From: Antrihabitans stalagmiti
Lineage (GTDB): Bacteria; Actinomycetota; Actinomycetes; Mycobacteriales; Mycobacteriaceae
Direction of reading: 5' to 3'
Assembly: GCF_016482825.1 (NCBI RefSeq)
Contig: NZ_JAEMNV010000009.1
Location: 124,001 to 188,000, forward strand
DNA: 64,000 nt
The translations under genes and the position numbers were made by a program. Below, one piece after another: positions 8,832 to 16,737 of the stretch. Under the pieces are notes generated by a model. It was not told the DNA's origin, did no database searches, and was given only the letters and a program-made list of their open reading frames with translations. Positions within the stretch are counted from its first letter, which is position 1. Every line of letters begins with the position of its first letter.

Positions 8832-9454
8832 AGATCTTGCCGTGTGGCGAGGCCGCTCTGCTGCTCGAACTTTCCGATCTCGCCGACGTAGGGGCCATGC
8901 ACGCGAAAGTCCTGGCTGCCGATCCTCACGGTGTGGTCGACCTGGTGCCTGCCGAGCGCACACTGCTTGTCACGATCGACACGCGTCAACGCACACTGAC
9001 CTCACTGCGCGAACAACTTCTGACTCTGCATTCGACACGTCCCGCTCAGGCGGCCTCACCCTCGGCCGGCACTACCCCGCGCAAGATCCCTGTGCGCTAC
9101 GACGGCGAAGATCTGCAGGCCGTCGCCGACCTCCTCAATCTTTCTGTGCCCGAGCTCATCACGCGACATCAGAGTCATACGTGGTCGGTCGCGTTCACGG
9201 GATTCGCGCCGGGCTTCGCCTATCTGACTGCGCCGGGTTGGACCGTCGCCGTTCCACGTCTACCCGAGTCACGTCCAGCTGTTGCGTCCGGTTCGGTTGC
9301 ACTTGCCGGCTCGTACTGTGGCATCTATCCGAGGACATCGCCCGGCGGTTGGCGGATCATCGGGCACACAGATGTGCCGCTATGGGACGAGGACCTGCAG
9401 CCTCCGGCCCTGCTTCCCCCGGGGAGCGCCGTCGAATTCGTGGAACACACGTGA
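8828..9454 (+). CDS. 5-oxoprolinase subunit B (KipI family)
   Basis: A 208-residue KipI/PxpB protein with the allophanate-hydrolase subunit 1 fold. Typical segments include RKIPVRYDGEDL, the GFAPGFAYL signature and the arginine-rich VPRLPESRPAVASGSVALAG region. It works with PxpA and PxpC in pyroglutamate hydrolysis. ATG 8828 overlaps the pxpA stop and the gene overlaps pxpC by GTGA, so the three subunits are translated in a coupled way. Confidence 0.93.
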   Translation: MKILPCGEAALLLELSDLADVGAMHAKVLAADPHGVVDLVPAERTLLVTIDTRQRTLTSLREQLLTLHSTRPAQAASPSAGTTPRKIPVRYDGEDLQAVADLLNLSVPELITRHQSHTWSVAFTGFAPGFAYLTAPGWTVAVPRLPESRPAVASGSVALAGSYCGIYPRTSPGGWRIIGHTDVPLWDEDLQPPALLPPGSAVEFVEHT

Positions 9455-10311
9455 ACGGCTTCACCGTCGAAACGCCGGGTCCGCTCACCACAATTCAGGA
9501 CCATGGACGGGCAGGTTTCGCGTCGCTCGGGGTCGGATCATCAGGTGCCGCCGACACTCGAAGCTACGATCTCGCGAATCGTCTGGTCGGCAACCTCGAC
9601 GGTGCACCAGCGCTGGAGATCACCCTCGGGGGGCTATCGGTTCGCTTCGACGCCACCCACGAGATCGTGCTGACCGGCGCTCCCGCTAGCGCCACGATCA
9701 ACGGAATTCCTTTCGGCCACAACAGCCGCATCGTCGTGCACGAGGGCGATCTCCTGCAAGTGAGCACACCGACGATCGGCCTGCGCACGTATCTGGCAAT
9801 CCGCGGTGGTATCGACGTGCCGATGGTGCTGGGATCCGCGTCGACGGACACCCTTGCCGATCTCGGCCCCGGACGACTCGTGAGCGGACAGCGCATCGCG
9901 GTCGGTGACCGGCGCGGACCCTATCCGCCAATCGATTTCGCTCCGGCGGCTCAACCGACGGACCGACTGTCGACGCTCGGCATCCGGCTCGGCCCACGCG
10001 ACACCTGGTTCACCTCGGAGTCGATTCGCACGCTGCTGGACAGCACCTGGACTGTCACCACTCGTGCCGATCGCATCGGCGCGGAACTCGACGGACCACT
10101 ACTCGAGCGGATTCACAGCGTCGAGCTGCCAAGCGAAGGCGTCGTCACCGGGGCATTGCAGGTCCCGCCGAGTGGTAGACCGACACTCTTTCTCTCCGAT
10201 CACCCGGTAACCGGCGGCTATCCGGTCATCGCCGTCGCCTCGCGGCGAAGCATCGACCTCGCAGCCCAAGCGCGCCCGGGTCAGCAGCTTAGATTTGTGC
10301 TCGACAAGTAA
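9451..10311 (+). CDS. 5-oxoprolinase subunit C (KipA family)
   Basis: A 286-residue KipA/PxpC protein (allophanate-hydrolase subunit 2 fold), starting with the family-typical VETPGPLTTIQDHGR and containing LRTYLAIRGGIDVP and FLSDHPVTGGYPVIAV. GTG 9451 is supported by the GTGA overlap with pxpB. Last gene of the pxp operon; it faces the ArsR-GNAT gene, and a short hairpin lies between them. Confidence 0.93.
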   Translation: MNGFTVETPGPLTTIQDHGRAGFASLGVGSSGAADTRSYDLANRLVGNLDGAPALEITLGGLSVRFDATHEIVLTGAPASATINGIPFGHNSRIVVHEGDLLQVSTPTIGLRTYLAIRGGIDVPMVLGSASTDTLADLGPGRLVSGQRIAVGDRRGPYPPIDFAPAAQPTDRLSTLGIRLGPRDTWFTSESIRTLLDSTWTVTTRADRIGAELDGPLLERIHSVELPSEGVVTGALQVPPSGRPTLFLSDHPVTGGYPVIAVASRRSIDLAAQARPGQQLRFVLDK

Positions 10312-10336
10312 CACGATCCATTGTCGAGACGTCGAA

Positions 10337-10354
10337 TACTGCTACACAGCAGTA
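10337..10354. terminator. Short hairpin between convergent pxpC and arsR-GNAT
   Basis: TACTGCT-acac-AGCAGTA forms a 7-bp stem with a 4-base loop just 3' of pxpC and overlapping the end of the converging gene. There is no clear T-run, so termination is plausible but weak. Confidence 0.35.
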
Positions 10355-11232
10355 CTATTCGGCGTCCGGCGCTCCAGGAACACCGTGTCGCGCCACTGCC
10401 CGTCGACTTGCCCGATTCGTTCGCGCACACCGACCGTGCGGAATCCGGCCGAGTGGTGCAACGCGATGCCCGCCCGATTCTCCGGGAAAATCGACGTTTG
10501 CACCGTCCAGATTCCTGCTTCGTCGGCGGCGATCACCTGCCTGCGCAACAACGCCTTGCCGACTCCTCGGCTGCGCATTCCTTCCGCGACGAACAGGGAG
10601 TTCTCGACGACACCGTTCGAGCCGGATTGCCCCGACGCCGAGCGCAGCGCCGCCCACCCGACCACGGTTCCGTCGATCTCCGCGACCCATCGATGTTCGG
10701 GTAGCCACTGCGATTCCAGGTGAGCACGAGTGGGGACTTCGGTCTCGAATGTCGCTGTCCTGGTTGCGATTCCCTCGGCGTAGATGCGCTCCACAGCGAT
10801 CCAGTCAGCGTCACGCATCGCCCTGACCGTGACATCGGTCGGTAGATCGTCCGGGCAGCACGGCCGCGGCGACAGCACACCCATCACCACGTCTGCCGCA
10901 TGCGGGAGTCCGGTGCAACAGGCTGGGTTCACCACAACGACGGTGCTGGTGCCGTCCTTGTGCACGTTCACGAACCCAACCTCGGCGAGCTTGCGAACGT
11001 GATGCGAGATCGTCGGCTGCCCGATTCCGAGGGCCTCGGCCAACTCACCGATCGTGATCCCAGCGGGCGACCCGGCGACCCTGTGCAGCAGCCGCACACG
11101 CGTCGGATCCGACAACGACGCGAACCACGAGGCGTAGGTCGACGCTTCGGTCACCGACATCGTCGACGGCTCGCGCGGCACTACTTCCAGCTCGATGCGT
11201 GAACGCACCAACGGCGATTCCAGCGAGGTCAT
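10342..11232 (-). CDS. ArsR-GNAT fusion: arsenic sensor joined to ArsN-like acetyltransferase
   Basis: A 296-residue fusion. Residues about 28-100 are an ArsR winged helix (SLSDPTRVRLLHR, then recognition helix GIGQPTISHHVRKL). The linker has two Cys pairs, at about 105-106 and 125-126, placed C-terminal to the HTH as in AfArsR-type As(III) sites. Residues about 134-296 are a GNAT close to phosphinothricin/arsinothricin N-acetyltransferases (IYAEGIATRTATFET; acetyl-CoA loop EGMRSRGVGKALL). Known ArsN1 enzymes acetylate arsinothricin and related amino acids. I chose ATG 11232; ATG 11160 would give a tighter ArsR domain. The protein may repress its own promoter and detoxify an organoarsenical (inference). 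Confidence 0.85.
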   Translation of the reverse strand: MTSLESPLVRSRIELEVVPREPSTMSVTEASTYASWFASLSDPTRVRLLHRVAGSPAGITIGELAEALGIGQPTISHHVRKLAEVGFVNVHKDGTSTVVVVNPACCTGLPHAADVVMGVLSPRPCCPDDLPTDVTVRAMRDADWIAVERIYAEGIATRTATFETEVPTRAHLESQWLPEHRWVAEIDGTVVGWAALRSASGQSGSNGVVENSLFVAEGMRSRGVGKALLRRQVIAADEAGIWTVQTSIFPENRAGIALHHSAGFRTVGVRERIGQVDGQWRDTVFLERRTPNSTAV

Positions 11233-11244
11233 GACAACGACTAT

Positions 11245-11260
11245 ATCGATATGGATCGAT
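11245..11260. promoter_or_regulatory. ArsR-type dyad 1 (ATCGAT-N4-ATCGAT)
   Basis: First of three 16-bp dyads with the same layout in the divergent promoter. It sits just upstream of the arsR-GNAT start. Each half, ATCGAT, is itself palindromic. Confidence 0.6.
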
Positions 11261-11270
11261 GGTTGCATTC

Positions 11271-11286
11271 ATCGATAGGTATCGAT
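11271..11286. promoter_or_regulatory. ArsR-type dyad 2 (ATCGAT-N4-ATCGAT)
   Basis: Middle dyad, centred 26 bp from dyad 1, with spacer AGGT. The layout is identical to the other two. Confidence 0.6.
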
Positions 11287-11303
11287 ACAGTTTCGACCAG
11301 AGG

Positions 11304-11319
11304 ATCGATGATCATCGAT
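11304..11319. promoter_or_regulatory. ArsR-type dyad 3 (ATCGAT-N4-ATCGAT)
   Basis: Third dyad, centred 33 bp from dyad 2 and 28 bases upstream of the monooxygenase ATG. Its spacer GATC makes the whole 16-mer a perfect palindrome. Confidence 0.6.
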
Positions 11320-11346
11320 GAATGATTGCACACGAAAGGCATCGAA

Positions 11347-12711
11347 ATGAGTGAGCTACCCGTCGTCGTTGTTGGAGCCGGACCGATCGGTCTTGCGGCA
11401 GCCGCCGAACTGCGAGAACGAGGACTGACGCCACTTGTCTTGGAACGCGGACCCGCCGCAGGCGCAGCGGTCGCTCAGTGGAATCACGTCCGCCTTTTCT
11501 CGCGGTGGTCCGAGCTCGTGGACCCGGCAGCCCGTCGACTGCTGGACACGACCGGGTGGACCAGCCCCGGCGACAACGGCTACCCCACCGGACGCGACTG
11601 GGTCGGCAAGTACCTGATTCCACTTGCCGAAGCACTCGGTGAAGCAGTCCAGTTCGATACCGAAGTTGTGGGGGTCGCGCGACGCGGTCGTGATCGTGTG
11701 GTCGACTCCGGTCGCGACACCGAACCGTTGTCCGTACACGTCCGTCGCGCTGACGGCAGCGAGGACCGCATCCTCGCGAGAGCCGTCATCGACGCCTCCG
11801 GCACCTGGACGACTCCGAACCCGCTCGGCGGCGACGGCCTACCGGCACTCGGCGAGAAGGCGGCTTCCGACGCCATCTTCTACCGAGTCCCTGACCTCGA
11901 AAACGCCGACACCCGTTCACGTTTCGCGGGCCGGCACACCGTCATCGCAGGCAGTGGGCATTCGGCCCTCACCGCGATCGTGGCACTCGCAGATCTCGAA
12001 GAGGATGCACCTGATACACGGATCACATGGATACTTCGTCGCGGCGACGTCGGCGCAACCTTCGGCGGTGGCGACGCCGACGAACTTCCCGCCCGCGGCG
12101 CCCTCGGGTTGCGCGCCAAGAAAGCCGTCGACGCCGGGCTGCTCCGTGTAGTCACCGGATTCCGCACCAACACAGTCGAACTCAGCGACAAGAACCAGCT
12201 CACCGTCGAGTCCGATGCAGGCACGCGGATCGAGGGCGTCGACCAGATCGTCGTGCTGACCGGCTTCCGACCCGACCTGTCATGGCTCTCCGAGATCCGG
12301 CTCGAACTCGATCCGGTACTGCAGGCACCCGTGCAACTTGCACCGCTGATCGACCCCAACGTGCACTCCTGCGGCACCGTCTACCCGCACGGAGTCAAGG
12401 AACTCGCACACCCCGAAGCAGGTGTGTTCCTGGCCGGGATGAAGAGCTACGGCCGCGCCCCGACGTTCCTCGCGATGACCGGTTACGAACAGGTCCGTAG
12501 TATCGCCGCCTCGCTGGCAGGCGATCAGGAAAGCGCCGAACGAGTCGAACTGACTCTGCCCGACACCGGGGTCTGTGGCGGCGCCGGCGTCTTCGACGAC
12601 CCCGATGCCGCCGCCGCCAACGAAGGCGGCGGATGCTGCGGCGCGCCAGCAAAACCGACCGAACTGGTTGCACCGCAACTGATCAGCCTGTCTTCGGCAC
12701 GCGCCAACTAA
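11347..12711 (+). CDS. ArsO-like flavin monooxygenase with Cys-rich C-terminus
   Basis: A 454-residue FAD/NADPH oxidoreductase of the flavin-containing monooxygenase type. It has an N-terminal GAGPIG (about 11-16), a second nucleotide site AGSGHSA near 205 and FGGGDADELPARGALG in between. It resembles the ArsO proteins reported in actinobacterial ars clusters, whose reaction is not settled. The C-terminal tail contains CGGAGVFDDPD and GGGCCG, three closely placed Cys residues suited to binding thiophilic arsenic or antimony. ATG 11347 follows AAAGG. It is divergent from arsR-GNAT and followed 7 bases later by an MFS exporter. Confidence 0.8.
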   Translation: MSELPVVVVGAGPIGLAAAAELRERGLTPLVLERGPAAGAAVAQWNHVRLFSRWSELVDPAARRLLDTTGWTSPGDNGYPTGRDWVGKYLIPLAEALGEAVQFDTEVVGVARRGRDRVVDSGRDTEPLSVHVRRADGSEDRILARAVIDASGTWTTPNPLGGDGLPALGEKAASDAIFYRVPDLENADTRSRFAGRHTVIAGSGHSALTAIVALADLEEDAPDTRITWILRRGDVGATFGGGDADELPARGALGLRAKKAVDAGLLRVVTGFRTNTVELSDKNQLTVESDAGTRIEGVDQIVVLTGFRPDLSWLSEIRLELDPVLQAPVQLAPLIDPNVHSCGTVYPHGVKELAHPEAGVFLAGMKSYGRAPTFLAMTGYEQVRSIAASLAGDQESAERVELTLPDTGVCGGAGVFDDPDAAAANEGGGCCGAPAKPTELVAPQLISLSSARAN

Positions 12712-12718
12712 CAGGTCG

Positions 12719-13963
12719 ATGACAGCAACGACGGCCCAACCGGAGCCCGGCCACCTCGATAGGGCTGGTCTCCGGCGGGTCCTCACGGTTCTGTGCGTCA
12801 CCGAAATCACCAGCTGGGGAATCCTCTACTACGCCTTCCCGGTGCTCGCGGTGTCGATTGCGACTACCACGGGCTGGTCGATGCCGACGATCGTCGCAGC
12901 GTTTTCGCTCAGCCAGCTCGTGGCCGCATTCACGGGAATTCCTGTCGGACGAATAATCGACCGGACAGGCCCACGCGTGGTGATGACCGCGGGGTCCGTT
13001 CTTGCAGTGCCGTCGCTGATCGTCGTCGCAACCGCCCCGACTCTGCCGATCTTCTACGCAGGCTGGCTTGCAACCGGCGTCGCGATGGGCGCCGTGCTGT
13101 ACCCACCCGCGTTCGCGGCGCTGACTCGTTGGCACGGCGAAGGCCGCGTCAAAGCGCTGATGATCCTCACCCTCGCCGCCGGGCTCGCCTCGACAGTTTT
13201 CGCGCCGCTTACCGGTGTGCTTGTCGAACAACTCGATTGGCGAACGACGTACCTCGCGCTCGCCGCAATCCTCGCTGCGGTCACCATTCCCACACACTGG
13301 TGGGGGCTGCGCGGTCCGTGGCCGCACCCAGCTGGAAACGATGGCATCGACAGCGACGATCATCGCGCCGTGGTGCGCAGCCCTGCCTTCGCAACGTTGG
13401 TCGTCGCCCTCAGCCTCGCCGCTTTCGCCGCCTTCGCGGGCGTCTTCAACCTCGTCCCGCTGCTGATGGAACGCGGCTTCTCGCCGAGCCTTGCAGCGGT
13501 GACTCTCGGACTCGGCGGTGCGGGACAAGTTCTCGGCCGCCTCGGCTACCTTCCACTCGCCGCGAGAACCAGCGCCCGGTCGCGCCTCGTCGGCGTCATC
13601 GTCGTCATCGCCGGCACTACTGCGGTGCTCGGAATCTCCTCTGCCGCAGCAGCACTGATCGCGATATCGATCGGCGCAGGCCTGGCCCGCGGCATCTTCA
13701 CCCTTGTCCAAGCGACCGCGATCACCGACCGATGGGGCACCACCCACTACGGTCGCCTCAACGGACTTGTGTCCGCTCCGATTGTGATCGTCATGGCCCT
13801 CGCGCCATGGGCGGGAACGGCGCTATCCGGCGCGACCGGAAGTTACGCGCACACCTATCTGATTCTGGCCGGAATCGCATTGCTCGGCTCGGCGGTCGCT
13901 GCGGCGAGTGTCCCTCGCAAAGGGAGCGCCGAGTGGGCTATCGCTGCGGCAACGGTCGAGTAG
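12719..13963 (+). CDS. MFS transporter of the arsenic-type operon
   Basis: A 414-residue major facilitator with about 12 hydrophobic segments and the loop-2 motif GRIIDRTGPRVV near residue 80. It lies directly after the ArsO-like gene and probably exports the product handled by the ArsN-like domain or the monooxygenase (inference from position). Its last 11 codons and stop lie inside the 64-bp repeat that recurs at 16134, so the C-terminus SAEWAIAAATVE is encoded by repeat DNA. Confidence 0.86.
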   Translation: MTATTAQPEPGHLDRAGLRRVLTVLCVTEITSWGILYYAFPVLAVSIATTTGWSMPTIVAAFSLSQLVAAFTGIPVGRIIDRTGPRVVMTAGSVLAVPSLIVVATAPTLPIFYAGWLATGVAMGAVLYPPAFAALTRWHGEGRVKALMILTLAAGLASTVFAPLTGVLVEQLDWRTTYLALAAILAAVTIPTHWWGLRGPWPHPAGNDGIDSDDHRAVVRSPAFATLVVALSLAAFAAFAGVFNLVPLLMERGFSPSLAAVTLGLGGAGQVLGRLGYLPLAARTSARSRLVGVIVVIAGTTAVLGISSAAAALIAISIGAGLARGIFTLVQATAITDRWGTTHYGRLNGLVSAPIVIVMALAPWAGTALSGATGSYAHTYLILAGIALLGSAVAAASVPRKGSAEWAIAAATVE

Positions 13964-13991
13964 CTTTCTCAGTGGTTGCCCACTCGGCGCG
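13928..13991. repeat. 64-bp direct repeat, left copy (also an inverted repeat)
   Basis: Matches 16134-16197 at 62 of 64 positions in the same orientation. Internally it is a dyad: GCCGAGTGGGC at the left end and GCCCACTCGGC near the right end pair to form a hairpin. It covers the stop codon of the MFS gene. With the right copy it brackets the TerD-nuclease gene. Confidence 0.95.
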
Positions 13992-14036
13992 TCTATTCAA
14001 TCCCGAATGAGCTCTTACTCCTCATACAACCGCTGT

Positions 14037-16046
14037 TCAAAGGCCGTTGCTCACATCGCTCGGGCCCGAATCGGGTCGAGCAATCGGTTCAGGAGCGGCT
14101 GGAACCCATGGCTTGAGCGGTTGCAATACCGATGCGTAAAACTTGTCTGCGCTCTCGGTGACACTTGCGATAAAGCCTGCGGCTGACCCCGAGCGCCGGC
14201 TCCCCATGGGGACCACCGATGTAAGGGTGAACGAGGTGATGTCGCCCTGCCTGCCCACGATCAACGACTTCGCATCGTCTCGCACGGTCGATAGCTTTTC
14301 GCACGAAACTTGGCTTGCATCCGTGAATACAGCCTCGACAAGAAGATCGGCCGGCGCGTCTTTCAGTTGCCGCAACAGCCAAGTCACCCGACGAAGGGCG
14401 GTGCCCTCCGTTGGTGCAATGATGCGGGCGCGGCTTTGCACTTTGTTCGTTCGCAAATCCGCTTCGACAACCAGATCCCCGGCCGTGTCCGGAATCCGTA
14501 GCGTCGCTTCGAGGAGACCCGAAGTCGCCAATCGCTCGACGATATATTGATTTCGGGACTCAGGGTCATTCGCCAGTCTGCGCGGCAGCTGTTGCTTGAC
14601 GACTACGCCAAGCGCTGCGGTGAACCGCATCGCCAGATGTCGAGAAAGCGCCAACCATGTCGTAGCGACCGAGGTCGCTTTCGCGTCACCCGCGCGCAGC
14701 GTTCCCGCAGACACCGAGTCACGCACAGCTACCCAATGTCTTCCCATATCGACGAATTCTGTTGCGCCAGACTTGGGATGGGTCAGATACCGAATGAACT
14801 CACTCAGAATCCAGCTCTGCAGCGGGTCCGTGATCGCACCGTGGGCAAGGGTCATTCGCGCTTCATGGATTACTTCCGACCACGAGATGTGTCGTAGCGC
14901 AACCTTTGTCAGCTTCTGCCGGTTGACCTGGACCGGAACCTCTCCGACGGACGCTGGGATGTCGTTCGAAATACTGAGAACGACTTCGTATTTCAGTCGC
15001 TTAGCTACATCGAGGTAGTTCTCGAGCTGTTCTTTGTGCAGTCTTCCGCTTCCTGTCTTGACTTCGAGAAGCGCAGTCCATGTGTGACCCGCGCGCGCGA
15101 CTCGAAGCACACCATCCGGGATTACTTTTCCTTCGCCCTTTACGAATGGAACTTCCAGGTAGCCCTCGAACAGTCCCGCCGGCGCGCCGGCGCGAGCACA
15201 AATCGCGCGCGCAAACGGGCGGACAGCTTGCATCGTCGCCAACAGACTCGACGTTGCTCGCTTCTCCTGCTCCTCCCCTGTACCGACACCTGATATCGAG
15301 AACAGGCGTGCTGGCTGCCAACCTTCACCGCCTGCGAGAATTAGTTCCGGTACCGCGACCTTCTTCGGCACCGGCTTCTTTGTCCGCACACCCCGCTTAG
15401 GTCGCTCGACCTTGAGTCCAACCTCGACGTCGGCTCCATCAGCATCCGTCACATGTGTATTCGCTGCCGTCCTTTGTGCGACAACGACCTCATCGGCGAC
15501 TTCGCCCGTGTCTGCGTCATCGACATCCACGCCGTAGTCCGTCGCCAGACCCGCAAGGCCAGATGCCCATCCTTGGCCGACGGCACGCAACTTCCACACG
15601 CCGGACCGACGGTAGATCTCGCCGAATACGAAGGCGCGCTTACTCGTCGCATCCGCTGTGAGGAATTCGCCGAGCACTGCACCTGTCCCGTCTTGTACCT
15701 GAAGCGCCAGCTTCCCGCACTCTCCCAAGGCCCGCTCACCCGAACTGCCTGCGATGACTACCTTCATCACGTCGTCCGGAATGGCAGCGAGATCGATGGA
15801 GAGGCGTTCTTGTTGACCCTCCTCGGTAATACTTTTGCCGAGGTAGCGCACTGAGGCATCGGCAGACTCTGGCTGGTTGTAGAACACGAAATCGGCATCG
15901 CCTCGCACGCGATCGTCTGCACCCAACAACAGAGCTGATGCGTCCAGGTCGAGATCTGCGTCCCCCCATGTAATCAACACATCCAGCGACGCAACGTCGT
16001 TTGGCAGGGCAACATTCTGACCTTTGGCCAACATCGATGAAGGCAT
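14037..16046 (-). CDS. TerD domain fused to a PD-(D/E)XK-like domain
   Basis: A 669-residue two-part protein. Residues 1 to about 185 are a TerD (tellurite/stress resistance) domain, starting MPSSMLAKGQNVALPND and containing the acidic Ca-binding type segments WGDADLDLDASALLLG and FYNQPES. After a basic linker (RPKRGVRTKKPVPKKV, about 240), a region near 310-330 has PDGVL, then 15 residues later LEVKTG, the spacing of a PD-(D/E)XK nuclease core (D about 311, E about 327, K about 329). The C-terminal 330 residues are unrecognised. ATG 16046 has GGGGGAG upstream. It is the only gene between the 64-bp repeats. TerD fusions are often linked to phage or stress defence; that role is inferred. Confidence 0.8.
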   Translation of the reverse strand: MPSSMLAKGQNVALPNDVASLDVLITWGDADLDLDASALLLGADDRVRGDADFVFYNQPESADASVRYLGKSITEEGQQERLSIDLAAIPDDVMKVVIAGSSGERALGECGKLALQVQDGTGAVLGEFLTADATSKRAFVFGEIYRRSGVWKLRAVGQGWASGLAGLATDYGVDVDDADTGEVADEVVVAQRTAANTHVTDADGADVEVGLKVERPKRGVRTKKPVPKKVAVPELILAGGEGWQPARLFSISGVGTGEEQEKRATSSLLATMQAVRPFARAICARAGAPAGLFEGYLEVPFVKGEGKVIPDGVLRVARAGHTWTALLEVKTGSGRLHKEQLENYLDVAKRLKYEVVLSISNDIPASVGEVPVQVNRQKLTKVALRHISWSEVIHEARMTLAHGAITDPLQSWILSEFIRYLTHPKSGATEFVDMGRHWVAVRDSVSAGTLRAGDAKATSVATTWLALSRHLAMRFTAALGVVVKQQLPRRLANDPESRNQYIVERLATSGLLEATLRIPDTAGDLVVEADLRTNKVQSRARIIAPTEGTALRRVTWLLRQLKDAPADLLVEAVFTDASQVSCEKLSTVRDDAKSLIVGRQGDITSFTLTSVVPMGSRRSGSAAGFIASVTESADKFYASVLQPLKPWVPAAPEPIARPDSGPSDVSNGL

Positions 16047-16133
16047 ATGTACTCCCCCTGCTAAAGATCTGCTCGAATCCCGCTCACGACACCGTAAACG
16101 TTCCTGCCCCACCATTGCACCAACTCGGCAGAT

Positions 16134-16197
16134 GCCGAGTGGGCTATCGCTGCGGCAACGGTCGAGTAGCTTCCTCAGCGGTTGCCCACTCGGCGCG
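16134..16197. repeat. 64-bp direct repeat, right copy
   Basis: Second copy of the repeat at 13928-13991, with two substitutions. Here it encodes, on the minus strand, the C-terminal residues of the membrane protein at 16144-16737. The 2,206-bp distance between copies equals one copy plus the TerD-nuclease segment. Confidence 0.95.
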
Positions 16198-16737
16198 ACT
16201 CGCAAAGCCCCACAAAGCCACACTCAGCACAATCCCGATCCACAACCAGGTTGCGAACGCCGCGATCAATCCCGTGAGGAAGAAGCCGAGCACGAGCGCG
16301 ACGATCCAGGTCACTCCGATCGCAACGAGTGCACCGAAGATCATGGCCACGAACCGGATCGGCGATCGCCGCAGCGGCGCGAACCCAGCCGCCACGGGAT
16401 TCGATGCGCCTGCCGCCGCCGGGGGAAGGACGATCAAACCGAGGAGCAGCACAACTGGCGTAGCCCATATTGCAAACAGTGCGACGACCACCGACAACAC
16501 CACGATCCCTGCCGACCAGGCCAGACCTGCCCGCCAATGTTTCAGTCCCCCAACGGCGATGTGAACGGTCAACCACAACGCGGCTATCAGACCCAGCAGA
16601 GAAAGCACGGCGAGGACCGCGAAGCCCCACTTCGCCTCGGGAATCGGGTCCGCAGCGAGGAGCGCCGTCTGAAGGGCTGCACTACCCACGGTGACCGGCA
16701 CGAACATTCGGTAGCCGCGAAACCAACCTGCGTTCAC
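16144..16737 (-). CDS. Multi-pass membrane protein, unknown function
   Basis: A 197-residue protein with about five to six hydrophobic helices and no charged catalytic motif; I do not recognise the family. Its 3' end lies in the right 64-bp repeat, so its last residues (RAEWATAEEATRPLPQR) mirror the MFS C-terminus. It overlaps the lipoprotein gene upstream by 4 bases and appears to be the last gene of the minus-strand operon 19902-16144. Confidence 0.65.
   Translation of the reverse strand: MNAGWFRGYRMFVPVTVGSAALQTALLAADPIPEAKWGFAVLAVLSLLGLIAALWLTVHIAVGGLKHWRAGLAWSAGIVVLSVVVALFAIWATPVVLLLGLIVLPPAAAGASNPVAAGFAPLRRSPIRFVAMIFGALVAIGVTWIVALVLGFFLTGLIAAFATWLWIGIVLSVALWGFASRAEWATAEEATRPLPQR

Noticed and set aside
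8842-9450. N-terminal extension of PxpC to 489 residues in one long frame
   Set aside because: The extension lies entirely over pxpB in another frame and is arginine-rich. GTG 9451 with the GTGA overlap fits the family length.
10337-10354. A sixth copy of the island operator (the sequence contains AGTACTATTC)
   Set aside because: It lacks the ATAAT half and lies at the 3' end of two convergent genes.
12683-13747. Long minus-strand frame of 354 codons under the MFS gene
   Set aside because: Low-complexity, charged translation antisense to a clear 12-helix transporter: a typical shadow frame of GC-rich DNA.
13928-16197. Insertion sequence or composite transposon around the TerD-nuclease gene
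   Set aside because: There is no transposase, and the 64-bp copies are direct repeats with a gene-end hairpin rather than IS ends. I report it as a repeat-bounded insertion of unknown mechanism.
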